Shown here: piece after piece, positions 13,028-20,009 of the stretch | Layout of the letters: every line of letters begins with the position of its first letter | Position numbering within the stretch: position 1 is the first letter of the stretch | DNA from: a virus | DNA: 37,062 nt | IMG/VR virus record: IMGVR_UViG_3300029908_000077 | Location: 1 to 37,062 of that record | Strand: one strand, 5' to 3' | Program-made: the position numbers and the translations under genes | The notes under the pieces: generated by a model | The model's database searches: none | Seen by the model: the letters and a program-made list of their open reading frames with translations, nothing else | Told to the model about the DNA's origin: nothing

Positions 13028-13224
13028 CAAAAGATGAACAATTCGTGCGAAATATATACCCAAATATTGTTATAATTAAATGGGGTAGCACGTATATTGA
13101 TGTGCGCGAATCATATGCAGGGAAACTTATTACTATTATGTCACGTGATCCCGGAAAAAATAAACGATGGACTGCAATAAAAAATACTATTAAAAATTCA
13201 ATGTTAAGGAAATTAGAGTCATGA
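13024..13224 (+). CDS. KLES-family small protein B4
   Basis: A 66-aa basic protein: M-T-K-D-E-Q-F-V-R-N-I-Y-P-N-I, with Ile replacing the Ala of Y-P-x-A. The Trp block is R-W-T-A-I-K-N-T-I and the end M-L-R-K-L-E-S. ATGA overlaps on both sides. Function unknown. Confidence 0.82.
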   Translation: MTKDEQFVRNIYPNIVIIKWGSTYIDVRESYAGKLITIMSRDPGKNKRWTAIKNTIKNSMLRKLES

Positions 13225-13403
13225 TATATCGTCAAAAAGTTCTTGATATTTATCCAGATGCTTTTCTTGGAAAAAGTTTTTCAGGATTCGTTGTATTTAA
13301 TGATATTAATCCATTGAGCCAAGATATGTGTTTTGAGTCTTTGGCGTGGGAGAATGCATGGAAAATTATTGAACTCGAAATGCTGAGGAAGCTGGAGTCA
13401 TAG
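13221..13403 (+). CDS. KLES-family small protein B5 (shortest)
   Basis: A 60-aa protein, the shortest family member: M-I-Y-R-Q-K-V-L-D-I-Y-P-D-A, a brief core, L-A-W-E-N-A-W-K-I-I, end M-L-R-K-L-E-S. It shows that the two terminal blocks with about 25 residues between them are sufficient. Its TAG stop is followed by one base and the B6 ATG. Confidence 0.84.
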   Translation: MIYRQKVLDIYPDAFLGKSFSGFVVFNDINPLSQDMCFESLAWENAWKIIELEMLRKLES

Positions 13404-13404
13404 A

Positions 13405-13602
13405 ATGACAAATAAAGAATTTGTTTTGAGTATTTATCCAGATGCCAAATCTAAAAAATTTTATTGCAATGGAGTTAGGATGACTAATATTATAATAGGT
13501 AAGTGGTTAATTTGGGATTCAACAGCAAAAAGTGCCACTGGTTCTTGGAAAATGGCCGCTGATGATTTGAGGAAAACGATGTTAAGGAAGCTGGAGTCAT
13601 AA
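13405..13602 (+). CDS. KLES-family small protein B6
   Basis: A 65-aa protein with the consensus start M-T-N-K-E-F-V-L-S-I-Y-P-D-A. The core is M-T-N-I-I-I-G-K-W-L-I-W-D. It has G-S-W-K-M-A-A-D-D-L and ends M-L-R-K-L-E-S. TAATG to B7. Function unknown. Confidence 0.84.
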   Translation: MTNKEFVLSIYPDAKSKKFYCNGVRMTNIIIGKWLIWDSTAKSATGSWKMAADDLRKTMLRKLES

Positions 13603-13814
13603 TGACTAATAAACAATTTGTGCAAAGTGTCGTTTCAACGGCAAAAGCCTATCAAGATCAGAATCTTATCTGGTATATTTCATATAGTCCTATTTTTAAT
13701 CTTAATACTGCAATTTTCCCACGATCACTGTTTAATTGTGTTACGGCAAAGTCTGCATGGGCAGAAACAGCAAAATTTTTGCGCAAAGAAATGCTAAGGA
13801 AGCTGGAGTCATGA
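13602..13814 (+). CDS. KLES-family small protein B7
   Basis: A 70-aa protein: M-T-N-K-Q-F-V-Q-S-V-V-S-T-A, so the Y-P pair is replaced by V-S. It has a Phe-rich core, K-S-A-W-A-E-T-A-K-F-L, and the end M-L-R-K-L-E-S. Its last codons (AAGGAAGCTGGAGTCATGA) show both Shine-Dalgarno elements used by B8. Function unknown. Confidence 0.83.
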   Translation: MTNKQFVQSVVSTAKAYQDQNLIWYISYSPIFNLNTAIFPRSLFNCVTAKSAWAETAKFLRKEMLRKLES

Positions 13815-14053
13815 AACTAAATCAATCTTTTATCAATATGCATCTTATTCCGCTTATCGAATATCATAAACAGCGAGTGATTGCGGTTTATCCGAAGGCC
13901 CATTTCTCGGATGGTTTTATTTATGATGGTTTGATGAAAATTACAAGCGATAGAATGAATATATATGATGGTATTGAATCAGAATATTATGCTTGGATGA
14001 AAGCATGGGATTTTATTGAAAAAATGATGTTAAAGAAATTGGAATCAGAATGA
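13811..14053 (+). CDS. KLES-family small protein B8
   Basis: An 80-aa protein with an N-terminal extension (M-K-L-N-Q-S-F-I-N-M-H-L) before the family block H-K-Q-R-V-I-A-V-Y-P-K-A. The start at 13811 is chosen for the ATGA overlap with B7. The C-block is Y-A-W-M-K-A-W-D-F-I...M-L-K-K-L-E-S-E, with one extra Glu before the stop. Confidence 0.8.
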   Translation: MKLNQSFINMHLIPLIEYHKQRVIAVYPKAHFSDGFIYDGLMKITSDRMNIYDGIESEYYAWMKAWDFIEKMMLKKLESE

Positions 14054-14283
14054 ACAAAAATGAACAATTCGTGAAGAGTATATATCCAACAGCACATGTT
14101 ACCCATACATCTCCGGGTGGTGGTGCATGGATGGGTATTATACAATATCGAGTATATCAGGCACATAGCATTAATGAAATCGGTTGTTATAATGAAATTG
14201 GTGTTGGAAATACCGAAGGGTGGGCATGGTATATGGCAGTTAAATATATTCAAAAAGAATGCCTTAAAAAGTTAGAAGTATAA
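14050..14283 (+). CDS. KLES-family small protein B9
   Basis: A 77-aa protein: M-N-K-N-E-Q-F-V-K-S-I-Y-P-T-A, a Gly-rich turn (S-P-G-G-G-A-W-M-G), a second G-V-G-N segment, W-A-W-Y-M-A-V-K-Y-I, end C-L-K-K-L-E-V. TAA, one base, then the B10 ATG. Function unknown. Confidence 0.82.
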   Translation: MNKNEQFVKSIYPTAHVTHTSPGGGAWMGIIQYRVYQAHSINEIGCYNEIGVGNTEGWAWYMAVKYIQKECLKKLEV

Positions 14284-14284
14284 T

Positions 14285-14530
14285 ATGTCCGATGCTAAAA
14301 ATTTTGTTCAAGCAATATATCCCAATGCTGTTGCTTTAAGTGCAGGATATTGCAAAGTATGTAATCGTAATCTTCCAGCAGATATGATTGTTATTGTTAA
14401 TGATCAATTTTATAATTATTTTAGCGCGGCATGTTTATTATTGAGTGGTTTTGAGGATACGGAAGATATTGCTTGGAAGAAAGCAGCAGAATACATTCAA
14501 CATAATATGTTGAGAAAGTTGGAATTATGA
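14285..14530 (+). CDS. KLES-family small protein B10
   Basis: An 81-aa protein: M-S-D-A-K-N-F-V-Q-A-I-Y-P-N-A, a core with C-K-V-C and a further Cys, I-A-W-K-K-A-A-E-Y-I, end M-L-R-K-L-E-L. The CxxC could hint at metal binding in this one member but a second pair is lacking. ATGA to B11. Confidence 0.82.
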   Translation: MSDAKNFVQAIYPNAVALSAGYCKVCNRNLPADMIVIVNDQFYNYFSAACLLLSGFEDTEDIAWKKAAEYIQHNMLRKLEL

Positions 14531-14724
14531 ACGATAAAATTTTTGTGCAAAATGTTTATCCAAATGCAGTGGCTTATCAAATAGATTTAAAATTCTATAT
14601 TGTTGCTGACAAACAAGCTCAATATTGGCAATGGTTAAGTAAAGACTATTATTATGAATGTTATGCTTGGGAAAATGCAGCAAAAAATATTCAAAGAACC
14701 ATGTTGCAAAAGCTGGAAGCATAA
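14527..14724 (+). CDS. KLES-family small protein B11
   Basis: A 65-aa protein: M-N-D-K-I-F-V-Q-N-V-Y-P-N-A, an aromatic core (Y-W-Q-W-L-S-K-D-Y-Y-Y), Y-A-W-E-N-A-A-K-N-I, end M-L-Q-K-L-E-A. TAATG to B12. Function unknown. Confidence 0.83.
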   Translation: MNDKIFVQNVYPNAVAYQIDLKFYIVADKQAQYWQWLSKDYYYECYAWENAAKNIQRTMLQKLEA

Positions 14725-14927
14725 TGACCAATAAAAATTTCGTAAAATTGTCTTCTACTGGTGCTTATTGTGCTGAGTATTGTTCTGGTCCTGAGAAATA
14801 TATAATTGTTGCTTATCCAAATACAATGTGGTTTGGAACCGCTGCTAGAGCAAATACACCAAAAATGGCATGGAAGAAAGCGGCTGATATTTTAAGAAAA
14901 AGAATGTTGGAAAGGTTCGAATCATGA
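14724..14927 (+). CDS. KLES-family small protein B12
   Basis: A 67-aa protein from the ATG at 14724 (TAATG): M-T-N-K-N-F-V-K-L-S-S-T-G-A, in which the Y-P-x-A motif is eroded to S-T-G-A. It has M-A-W-K-K-A-A-D-I-L and ends M-L-E-R-F-E-S. The conserved ends of the block are kept although its centre has changed. ATGA to B13. Confidence 0.82.
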   Translation: MTNKNFVKLSSTGAYCAEYCSGPEKYIIVAYPNTMWFGTAARANTPKMAWKKAADILRKRMLERFES

Positions 14928-15127
14928 CTGATAAAGAGTTTGTAAAATCTATTTATCCAATGGCAAATGCACATTATATAAGATATCATAAAAAATATGT
15001 TATTATTGATGATGCGGCAACAACTATATGGAATTGGATAAGCTATATGTATGTGTATGAATCTGGTGCATGGCGGAATGCAACAAATGAAATTAAAAAG
15101 GAAATGTTGGAAAGATTAGAATCATGA
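14924..15127 (+). CDS. KLES-family small protein B13
   Basis: A 67-aa protein: M-T-D-K-E-F-V-K-S-I-Y-P-M-A, K-Y-V-I-I-D-D-A, a Trp/Tyr patch, G-A-W-R-N-A-T-N-E-I, end M-L-E-R-L-E-S. ATGA to B14. Function unknown. Confidence 0.84.
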   Translation: MTDKEFVKSIYPMANAHYIRYHKKYVIIDDAATTIWNWISYMYVYESGAWRNATNEIKKEMLERLES

Positions 15128-15351
15128 CACATAGACTGACATATAGACAAAAAGTAATATCCATCTATCCAGATGCTCATTTTTATTATGGTTATAATAT
15201 TGTAACTTGGAAACTAAGCAAATATGCTGTTGCTGATTGGAAAACTGGAAGTTATGTATATTTAAGTGCGAGTAAGTATACTGTAAAAGAAGCATGGAAA
15301 GATGCTTGGAATAATATTCAACAAGATATGTTAAGGAAGTTCGAATCATGA
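15124..15351 (+). CDS. KLES-family small protein B14
   Basis: A 75-aa protein with a few extra residues before L-T-Y-R-Q-K-V-I-S-I-Y-P-D-A. The core is Y-G-Y-N-I-V-T-W-K-L, then E-A-W-K-D-A-W-N-N-I and the end M-L-R-K-F-E-S. The N-block is closest to B1, B5 and the left-array genes A1, A2 and A10, so sub-types are shared between arrays. ATGA to B15. Confidence 0.84.
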   Translation: MTHRLTYRQKVISIYPDAHFYYGYNIVTWKLSKYAVADWKTGSYVYLSASKYTVKEAWKDAWNNIQQDMLRKFES

Positions 15352-15551
15352 TTGCTAAACAATTTGTTTTATCATTATATCCCAATTCTAGATGTATTCG
15401 ACTCAAGGAATATCCCATGAATGCTAAAAAATATTATATATCTTGTGCAGTTGCAACTTTTTGGCTTACTCAGGGAAACACATCAAAAGAAGCATGGACA
15501 ACAACAATGAACATAATTCAAAAGCAATTTTTAGATAAACTAGAAAGCTAA
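15348..15551 (+). CDS. KLES-family small protein B15 (last of right array)
   Basis: A 67-aa protein: M-I-A-K-Q-F-V-L-S-L-Y-P-N-S-R-C, a basic core, E-A-W-T-T-T-M-N-I-I, end F-L-D-K-L-E-S. It ends in TAA, overlapping the convergent gene's stop by 4 bp. Its last codons no longer look like a strong ribosome binding site, as expected for a final gene. Confidence 0.83.
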   Translation: MIAKQFVLSLYPNSRCIRLKEYPMNAKKYYISCAVATFWLTQGNTSKEAWTTTMNIIQKQFLDKLES

Positions 15552-17041
15552 GTAATCTTAAATGACATCTTCCCCGTTGGGCGAGAACTTGCACTGTAAT
15601 TTTTTCTTGAATAGAATCGAACTGTTCCAGTAAATGTTGGTGGCCAAATGACGCTAAAATTAGAAAAGTATGCATCATCCCCAACTTTTTTCATTGAAGT
15701 TTTAACCTGAATCATATTCGAACGGCTCATTATATCTTTAAAAAACTGAGAAACAATTTTTGTATTCTTATTAAGATATTGTTCTGAAACTATATGAGCA
15801 ACTGTTGTCAGTAAATGATAACCAATAGTATAGTTTTGATTAGTTTTGATTGGTTGATATATTGGATTTTTTAACAATGTTTTCAAATTTTGAGACAACT
15901 GTTTTTTATCCATATTCGGATCAGCAATAGCTTTTTTTATTTCGGCGCGTTCTTCTTTTGTAATTACTTTATAAATTATACCTAATTCTAAAGGACCATC
16001 TTCCGCAGATTTATCTTTCAATAGATTTAAAATATTAAACAAATACTTATATTTTTTCTGTTCCTGCAAATCAACATATCTTTCTGGATTAGTTTCAATT
16101 TCAGAAGTTAAACTTGTTATACTTGCCGCTGCTCCACCTTTTTTATCTTTGGAGCTAACTCCTATCTTGGTGCCTTTATTTAATATTAAAAAACTATCCA
16201 CTAAAACTTCACTATCATTCATTGGATAACTAATGCGTTTAATTTTTCTCCAACTTGAACCCATTGGTTTCAATAACTGTTCTTCTACTTGTTGATATGC
16301 TCCAGAAACAAAATGACCAGTTAACAAGGCTATTGGGGCAGCAGTTTCTCCAAGATCAACCTCATAAGAATTAGAATATATCGAAGCATTGGCAACAGGT
16401 GAAACAAACCCAGATTCAACATTTTTAATTAAATTTACTACTTGAAACCGAATATCAGGTGCTAATTCATCATGGGTTGCAATATTTGTTTCAATCTGTT
16501 CTATAGCTTCATCAATAGTAAGATTAGCATCCGTTCCAACAACAGTGCTTGGTTTTAAATTTAAATCAGATTTTTGTTGGGATGCATTACGAATAGAATA
16601 TCCAGTTTCTCTAGCAAAATCTGCATTGGACCAGAAAAATGGTATTGCTCCCATACTCTTAGCATTAAATAATTTCACAAAAGCTACAGTTTCATTTCTA
16701 TCATTTTTCCAAAGAGTAATCATTGCTGCGCGACCAACTGTATTAATTACATGCCAATTTGCTAATGGTATACGAGTCTGTCTTCTATAAATATTCAATA
16801 CTTCCATAACTTTTTGCTGACCCGTTTTCAATAATTTTTTTTGTTCAGCGGGTGGTAATTCTTTTGCTTCCAATGGCAAATTATCAATCGTATCATTATC
16901 ATAAAATAAAGCATCTTCTGGAAATATTACATTACCAATAGCAGTAATAGTTCTTCCCTCAGTATTTGTAAACATTGCTCTTTCCTGAGAACGAATGAAC
17001 ATTCCGCGTGTTGCTTCTGTTAATATTTCGTTATATCGCAT
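15548..17041 (-). CDS. Candidate packaged protein with capsid-targeting-like N-terminus
   Basis: A 497-aa protein from the ATG at 17041, which lies 5 nt after a GATAAATA late promoter. A longer in-frame reading would run through the TnpB gene on the other strand and is rejected. The N-terminus M-R-Y-N-E-I-L-T-E-A resembles T4 capsid-targeting peptides, cut by protease gp21 after (L/I)-x-E. Near residues 275-300 there is V-L-V-D-S-F-L-I followed by K-I-G-V-S-S-K-D-K-K-G-G, an Asp...Ser-x-Lys arrangement reminiscent of a degenerate PD-(D/E)xK nuclease core; this is speculative. Late expression plus the targeting signal suggests a protein enclosed in the head and perhaps injected. Function otherwise unknown. 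Confidence 0.7.
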   Translation of the reverse strand: MRYNEILTEATRGMFIRSQERAMFTNTEGRTITAIGNVIFPEDALFYDNDTIDNLPLEAKELPPAEQKKLLKTGQQKVMEVLNIYRRQTRIPLANWHVINTVGRAAMITLWKNDRNETVAFVKLFNAKSMGAIPFFWSNADFARETGYSIRNASQQKSDLNLKPSTVVGTDANLTIDEAIEQIETNIATHDELAPDIRFQVVNLIKNVESGFVSPVANASIYSNSYEVDLGETAAPIALLTGHFVSGAYQQVEEQLLKPMGSSWRKIKRISYPMNDSEVLVDSFLILNKGTKIGVSSKDKKGGAAASITSLTSEIETNPERYVDLQEQKKYKYLFNILNLLKDKSAEDGPLELGIIYKVITKEERAEIKKAIADPNMDKKQLSQNLKTLLKNPIYQPIKTNQNYTIGYHLLTTVAHIVSEQYLNKNTKIVSQFFKDIMSRSNMIQVKTSMKKVGDDAYFSNFSVIWPPTFTGTVRFYSRKNYSASSRPTGKMSFKIT

Positions 17042-17046
17042 ATATG

Positions 17047-17054
17047 TATTTATC
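17047..17054 (-). promoter_or_regulatory. Late promoter directly abutting the start codon
   Basis: GATAAATA on the minus strand, followed by CATAT and the ATG of the 497-aa protein. This is the same 5-nt spacing as at 4453-4460. No Shine-Dalgarno can fit in the transcript. Confidence 0.65.
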
Positions 17055-17058
17055 CGTC

Positions 17059-17099
17059 CAGAAAAGAAAACCACAGAAGCTCCGTGGATGAATTTTCTG
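17059..17099. other. Imperfect hairpin left of tnpB
   Basis: CAGAAAA (17059-17065) pairs with TTTTCTG (17093-17099), enclosing CCAC (17071-17074) and GTGG (17084-17087). Subterminal imperfect hairpins are the usual left-end structures of IS200/IS605 elements, so this may mark the left end. It could also be a transcription-related structure between the two divergent genes. Confidence 0.4.
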
Positions 17100-17150
17100 T
17101 TACAAAACCAAAATAAATATTTAACATTTATATTAAAACAAAATAAAATG

Positions 17151-17158
17151 TATAAATA
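17151..17158 (+). promoter_or_regulatory. T4 late octamer upstream of tnpB
   Basis: TATAAATA, the exact T4 late promoter octamer, 7 nt before the tnpB ATG. If used, the transcript would be leaderless or nearly so. The surroundings are very AT-rich, so a chance match is possible. Confidence 0.4.
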
Positions 17159-17165
17159 GAAGTAT

Positions 17166-18389
17166 ATGCACAAAGCATTTAAATATCGGGTATATCCAAC
17201 CAAAGAACAAGAGAAAATCTTGAACGAATGGCAAGGACAACTACGCTTCGTTTGGAATAACTTTCTCAAATCAAATATTAAGAGATATAAATTAGAAAAG
17301 AAATTCAATTTCAAATTTGAAATGGCAAACTCATTGCCGATATTAAAACAAGAACACAACTGGATTTCTGCTCCAAGCCAGAGTTTACAACAAGTAGCTC
17401 TTCAATTAGATGGAGCACTCAGAAATTGTTACAAACGAAAACTTGGTTTTCCAAAATTTAAGAAGAAAAACGGAAGGCAACAAGGAATTAAAATACCTCA
17501 GCAATATGATCAAATAAAAACTGGTTCTAAATTCATTAAAATTCCAAAATTAGGTGAAATGAAATGGATTAGACATAGAGAACTGATAGGTAATTTGAAA
17601 TCAATTACCATAACCAAAGATGTTGATCAGTGGTATGTTTCTTGCCTTTGCGATATAGATTTTGTTCCAGTTGTAAAAAAAGTAAAATCTATTGAAAATG
17701 ATATAACGGGAATTGATTTAGGAATCACAAATTTTCTATTTGACAGCAATGGTGTTGTGGTTGATAGTCCGAGATATCTCAAGAAATCAGAGAAGAAATT
17801 AAAATCAAAACAAAAGAAATATAGTAATAAAAAGAAAGGAAGCAATAATCAAAACAAAGCACGAATATTATTAGCAAAACAACATAGAAAAGTAAGATTT
17901 CAAAGAAGAGATTTTCTCCACAAATTGAGTTTTCAGATAGCCAATGAAAACGCAATTGTTATATGTGAAGACTTAGCAGTAAAAAATATGACCAAAAACC
18001 ATAAATTAGCAAAAGCAATAAGTGATCAGGGATGGAGTCAATTCATTTCATATTTAACTTATAAACTTGCTTGGAACGGAGGGGAACTAATCAAAATTGA
18101 TAGATTTGCGCCTTCAAGTCAGATATGTTCGTCTTGTGGTAGCAAACAGAAAATAAGTTTATCAGTTCGAACTTATCTCTGTCCTTCTTGTAATTTGGTC
18201 ATAGATAGAGATTACAATGCATCTCTTAATATAAAAGCATTTGGTCTTAAAATTTTAAATGAAACAAATAGGGCAGGAATTGCCCGAATATACGCTTGTG
18301 GAGATACCTCCAATGGGATATTTGGTATACCGAATATTAGTTGTGTCTCGATGAAACAAGAAGCCAAAGTTGCTTTAGCAACTGGGTGA
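17166..18389 (+). CDS. tnpB: TnpB RNA-guided nuclease
   Basis: A 407-aa protein of usual TnpB length. The N-terminus A-F-K-Y-R-V-Y-P-T-K-E-Q is the family's helix-turn-helix opening. RuvC-like motifs are intact: G-I-D-L-G-I with Asp184, I-C-E-D-L with Glu268, and D-R-D-Y-N-A-S near 347-353. A zinc finger with C-S-S-C and C-P-S-C lies between the last two. The end (I-Y-A-C-G-D-T-S-N-G...M-K-Q-E-A) is the standard TnpB tail. TnpB cuts DNA guided by an RNA transcribed from the 3' end of its own gene. All catalytic residues are present, so it should be active. No TnpA is present. Confidence 0.93.
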   Translation: MHKAFKYRVYPTKEQEKILNEWQGQLRFVWNNFLKSNIKRYKLEKKFNFKFEMANSLPILKQEHNWISAPSQSLQQVALQLDGALRNCYKRKLGFPKFKKKNGRQQGIKIPQQYDQIKTGSKFIKIPKLGEMKWIRHRELIGNLKSITITKDVDQWYVSCLCDIDFVPVVKKVKSIENDITGIDLGITNFLFDSNGVVVDSPRYLKKSEKKLKSKQKKYSNKKKGSNNQNKARILLAKQHRKVRFQRRDFLHKLSFQIANENAIVICEDLAVKNMTKNHKLAKAISDQGWSQFISYLTYKLAWNGGELIKIDRFAPSSQICSSCGSKQKISLSVRTYLCPSCNLVIDRDYNASLNIKAFGLKILNETNRAGIARIYACGDTSNGIFGIPNISCVSMKQEAKVALATG

Positions 18390-18393
18390 TTCA

Positions 18394-18423
18394 TTGACAA
18401 TAGATATTGTTATCTGATAAGAT
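18394..18423 (+). promoter_or_regulatory. Possible sigma70 promoter / hairpin right of tnpB
   Basis: TTGACA (18394-18399) with an 18-bp spacer and TAAGAT (18418-18423), upstream of the glycosyltransferase-like gene. The same region holds the perfect inverted repeat ACAATA-GA-TATTGT (18397-18410), which may instead be the right-end structure of the TnpB element. The two readings are not exclusive. Confidence 0.4.
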
Positions 18424-18433
18424 ATAAATTGAA

Positions 18434-19267
18434 ATGACTACTAAACTTTACAAAATTTGTTATAAACCCGAACAACTAACAACCAATGATGGTTTTGAAA
18501 TATGGAATAATTTGGAAAATAAAAATCCAGAACTTTGTGAGTTCCCAATTTTTGAAAACATATATGACGCAATGATAGATTATAATGTTGATTATTGGGG
18601 AGCAGTTTCTCCCAAGTTTTCACAAAAAACTAACATATCTTCGTATGACTTTTTGGATTGGATTCGAGCAGATCAAGGCAAACATAATGTTTATTTTATA
18701 AATCCAGTTCCAATTGTTGAAAGTCTCTTTCCAAGCACCGTGCATCATGGAGAAAATTGTCACCATGGTATGTTAGGATTACTTCAAAGAAATATATCTC
18801 ATATTACAAATTTAAAACTTGATACACTATATATGGATTACAATACATTTTCCTTATGCAATTATTTTGTTGGTGATAAGATTTTTTGGAATAAATATAT
18901 GAAGTTTGTTCATTCTTTTTTGGAATCTGTTGATAAAAATACAAATGATAAAGAATTATTATATGGAACCAGTGCAAATTATGGCCCAAATAAAACATTA
19001 CCTTTTTATACTTTTGTCATTGAGAGACTATTTTCTATATTCCTAAATATCTACAAATCTGAGATTACCGTTTCTCATTATCCATATTCTCGTGAAGCAT
19101 TGTTAATAAAAACTGGATTATCAGAATCTATAGTAAATGAACTTCAAGCATTATCAGATATTAAACAAGTTGCTATATCTGATGGACATAGCGCAATGAT
19201 GCAACATTGGGCTTTTTTCAGAAATAGAATGGCCCAACAAAATTCTTATTTATTTTTAATGGAGTAA
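18434..19267 (+). CDS. Putative polysaccharide/glycosyltransferase-type protein
   Basis: A 277-aa protein with D-Y-W-G-A-V-S-P-K-F near residue 52, then D-F-L-D-W-I and V-Y-F-I-N-P-V-P-I near 90. This resembles uncharacterised glycan-biosynthesis proteins often paired with glycosyltransferases. No catalytic D-x-D is evident, so the call rests on overall pattern and on the neighbour downstream, which starts 1 nt after its stop with GGAG inside this gene's last codons. It might modify host LPS, phage fibres or DNA. No clear ribosome binding site is visible before the ATG. Confidence 0.45.
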   Translation: MTTKLYKICYKPEQLTTNDGFEIWNNLENKNPELCEFPIFENIYDAMIDYNVDYWGAVSPKFSQKTNISSYDFLDWIRADQGKHNVYFINPVPIVESLFPSTVHHGENCHHGMLGLLQRNISHITNLKLDTLYMDYNTFSLCNYFVGDKIFWNKYMKFVHSFLESVDKNTNDKELLYGTSANYGPNKTLPFYTFVIERLFSIFLNIYKSEITVSHYPYSREALLIKTGLSESIVNELQALSDIKQVAISDGHSAMMQHWAFFRNRMAQQNSYLFLME

Positions 19268-19268
19268 A

Positions 19269-20000
19269 ATGAAACCTTTATTTATTTGCACGTCAGCCTT
19301 ACACACAAAACATGGCGTATTTACGGCGGAACAGCGCCTCGCGCAAACTATCCAGACTTTTGAAAGTATTAAAGCAAAAGTTCCCGATTCACGAATATTA
19401 CTAATTGAATCAAGTGGCGAAAGCTCAATTACAGAAGAGGAATCAGAAAAGATAAAACCATACGTTGAAGGAATATTAAATTATAACCCTGATCAACAAG
19501 TGCAAGATGTTTATAAACTTTATATCAACAATCATGATATTACAAAAAATTTAACTGAATTATGTGTTTTTGGGAAAGCATTAGATTTTATTCTACGACA
19601 ACAACCACATCTACTCAATGATGTAGATCGTGTTTTTAAAATGAGCGGTAGATATATTTTAAATGATGATTTTGATTTATCTAAACATATTGATCCGGCC
19701 ATGGCGGAATCATATATTTTTTCATCAATAAGAAACAGTCAATTTCCGCCAGAAGTTACTAGTGGTTTAACAAAACAAGTAATGTCAAGATTGTGGAGTT
19801 GGAATCCTACTAAAACGGCTCTTGTTTTCTTTAGATATAATCTTATGATGGAGGATTTTATTGGCACAATAAACAGCGGAAAATATAGAGATATCGAACA
19901 TCTTCTTCTACATTATTTTAATGGTCCTTATCTCAAAGAATTATCAATTATTGGTGTTAATGGTCAGATCGGTCCTAATGGTAATATGGTTTTTGATTAA
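19269..20000 (+). CDS. Putative glycosyltransferase (WavE-like)
   Basis: A 243-aa protein. The N-terminus M-K-P-L-F-I-C-T-S-A-L is followed by T-I-Q-T-F-E-S-I-K and I-L-L-I-E-S-S near 40-50, a layout typical of GT-A-like phage and LPS-core enzymes. V-F-K-M-S-G-R-Y-I-L-N-D-D-F-D near residue 122 is the most distinctive motif and matches the K-x-S-G-R-Y-x-L region of WavE-type LPS glycosyltransferases. A two-gene operon with 18434-19267 (GGAGTAAAATG junction). A sugar-transfer role is likely; donor and acceptor are unknown. Confidence 0.55.
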   Translation: MKPLFICTSALHTKHGVFTAEQRLAQTIQTFESIKAKVPDSRILLIESSGESSITEEESEKIKPYVEGILNYNPDQQVQDVYKLYINNHDITKNLTELCVFGKALDFILRQQPHLLNDVDRVFKMSGRYILNDDFDLSKHIDPAMAESYIFSSIRNSQFPPEVTSGLTKQVMSRLWSWNPTKTALVFFRYNLMMEDFIGTINSGKYRDIEHLLLHYFNGPYLKELSIIGVNGQIGPNGNMVFD

Positions 20001-20009
20001 GGAAATAGC

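Larger units (their letters stand above)
12438..15551 (+). repeat. Right KLES-family array (15 paralogous small genes)
   Basis: Fifteen uninterrupted members of the same small-protein family as the left array, on the plus strand. Units are about 180-250 bp. Every neighbouring pair overlaps (ATGA or TAATG) or is separated by at most one base. The N- and C-terminal coding blocks are conserved; the cores are not. It ends by overlapping the convergent gene at 15548. Confidence 0.88.
17059..18410 (+). mobile_element. IS200/IS605-type element with TnpB only
   Basis: A hairpin-flanked tnpB gene of about 1.35 kb with no tnpA (Y1 transposase) in the window. The left boundary is set tentatively at the hairpin at 17059 and the right at the small hairpin ending 18410. 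The ends are estimates because no empty site is available. TnpB-only elements depend on a transposase elsewhere or spread through their RNA-guided nuclease. Confidence 0.45.

Noticed and set aside
12438-15551. Regular repeat spacing of about 200 bp suggestive of a CRISPR-like or satellite array
   Set aside because: The repeats are coding junctions of overlapping genes, units vary from about 180 to 250 bp, and no short identical direct repeats with 30-40 bp spacers are present.
17042-17359. N-terminal extension of the 497-aa protein through 17359
   Set aside because: The in-frame extension is antisense to the start of tnpB, and the late promoter plus the targeting-like peptide fix the start at 17041.
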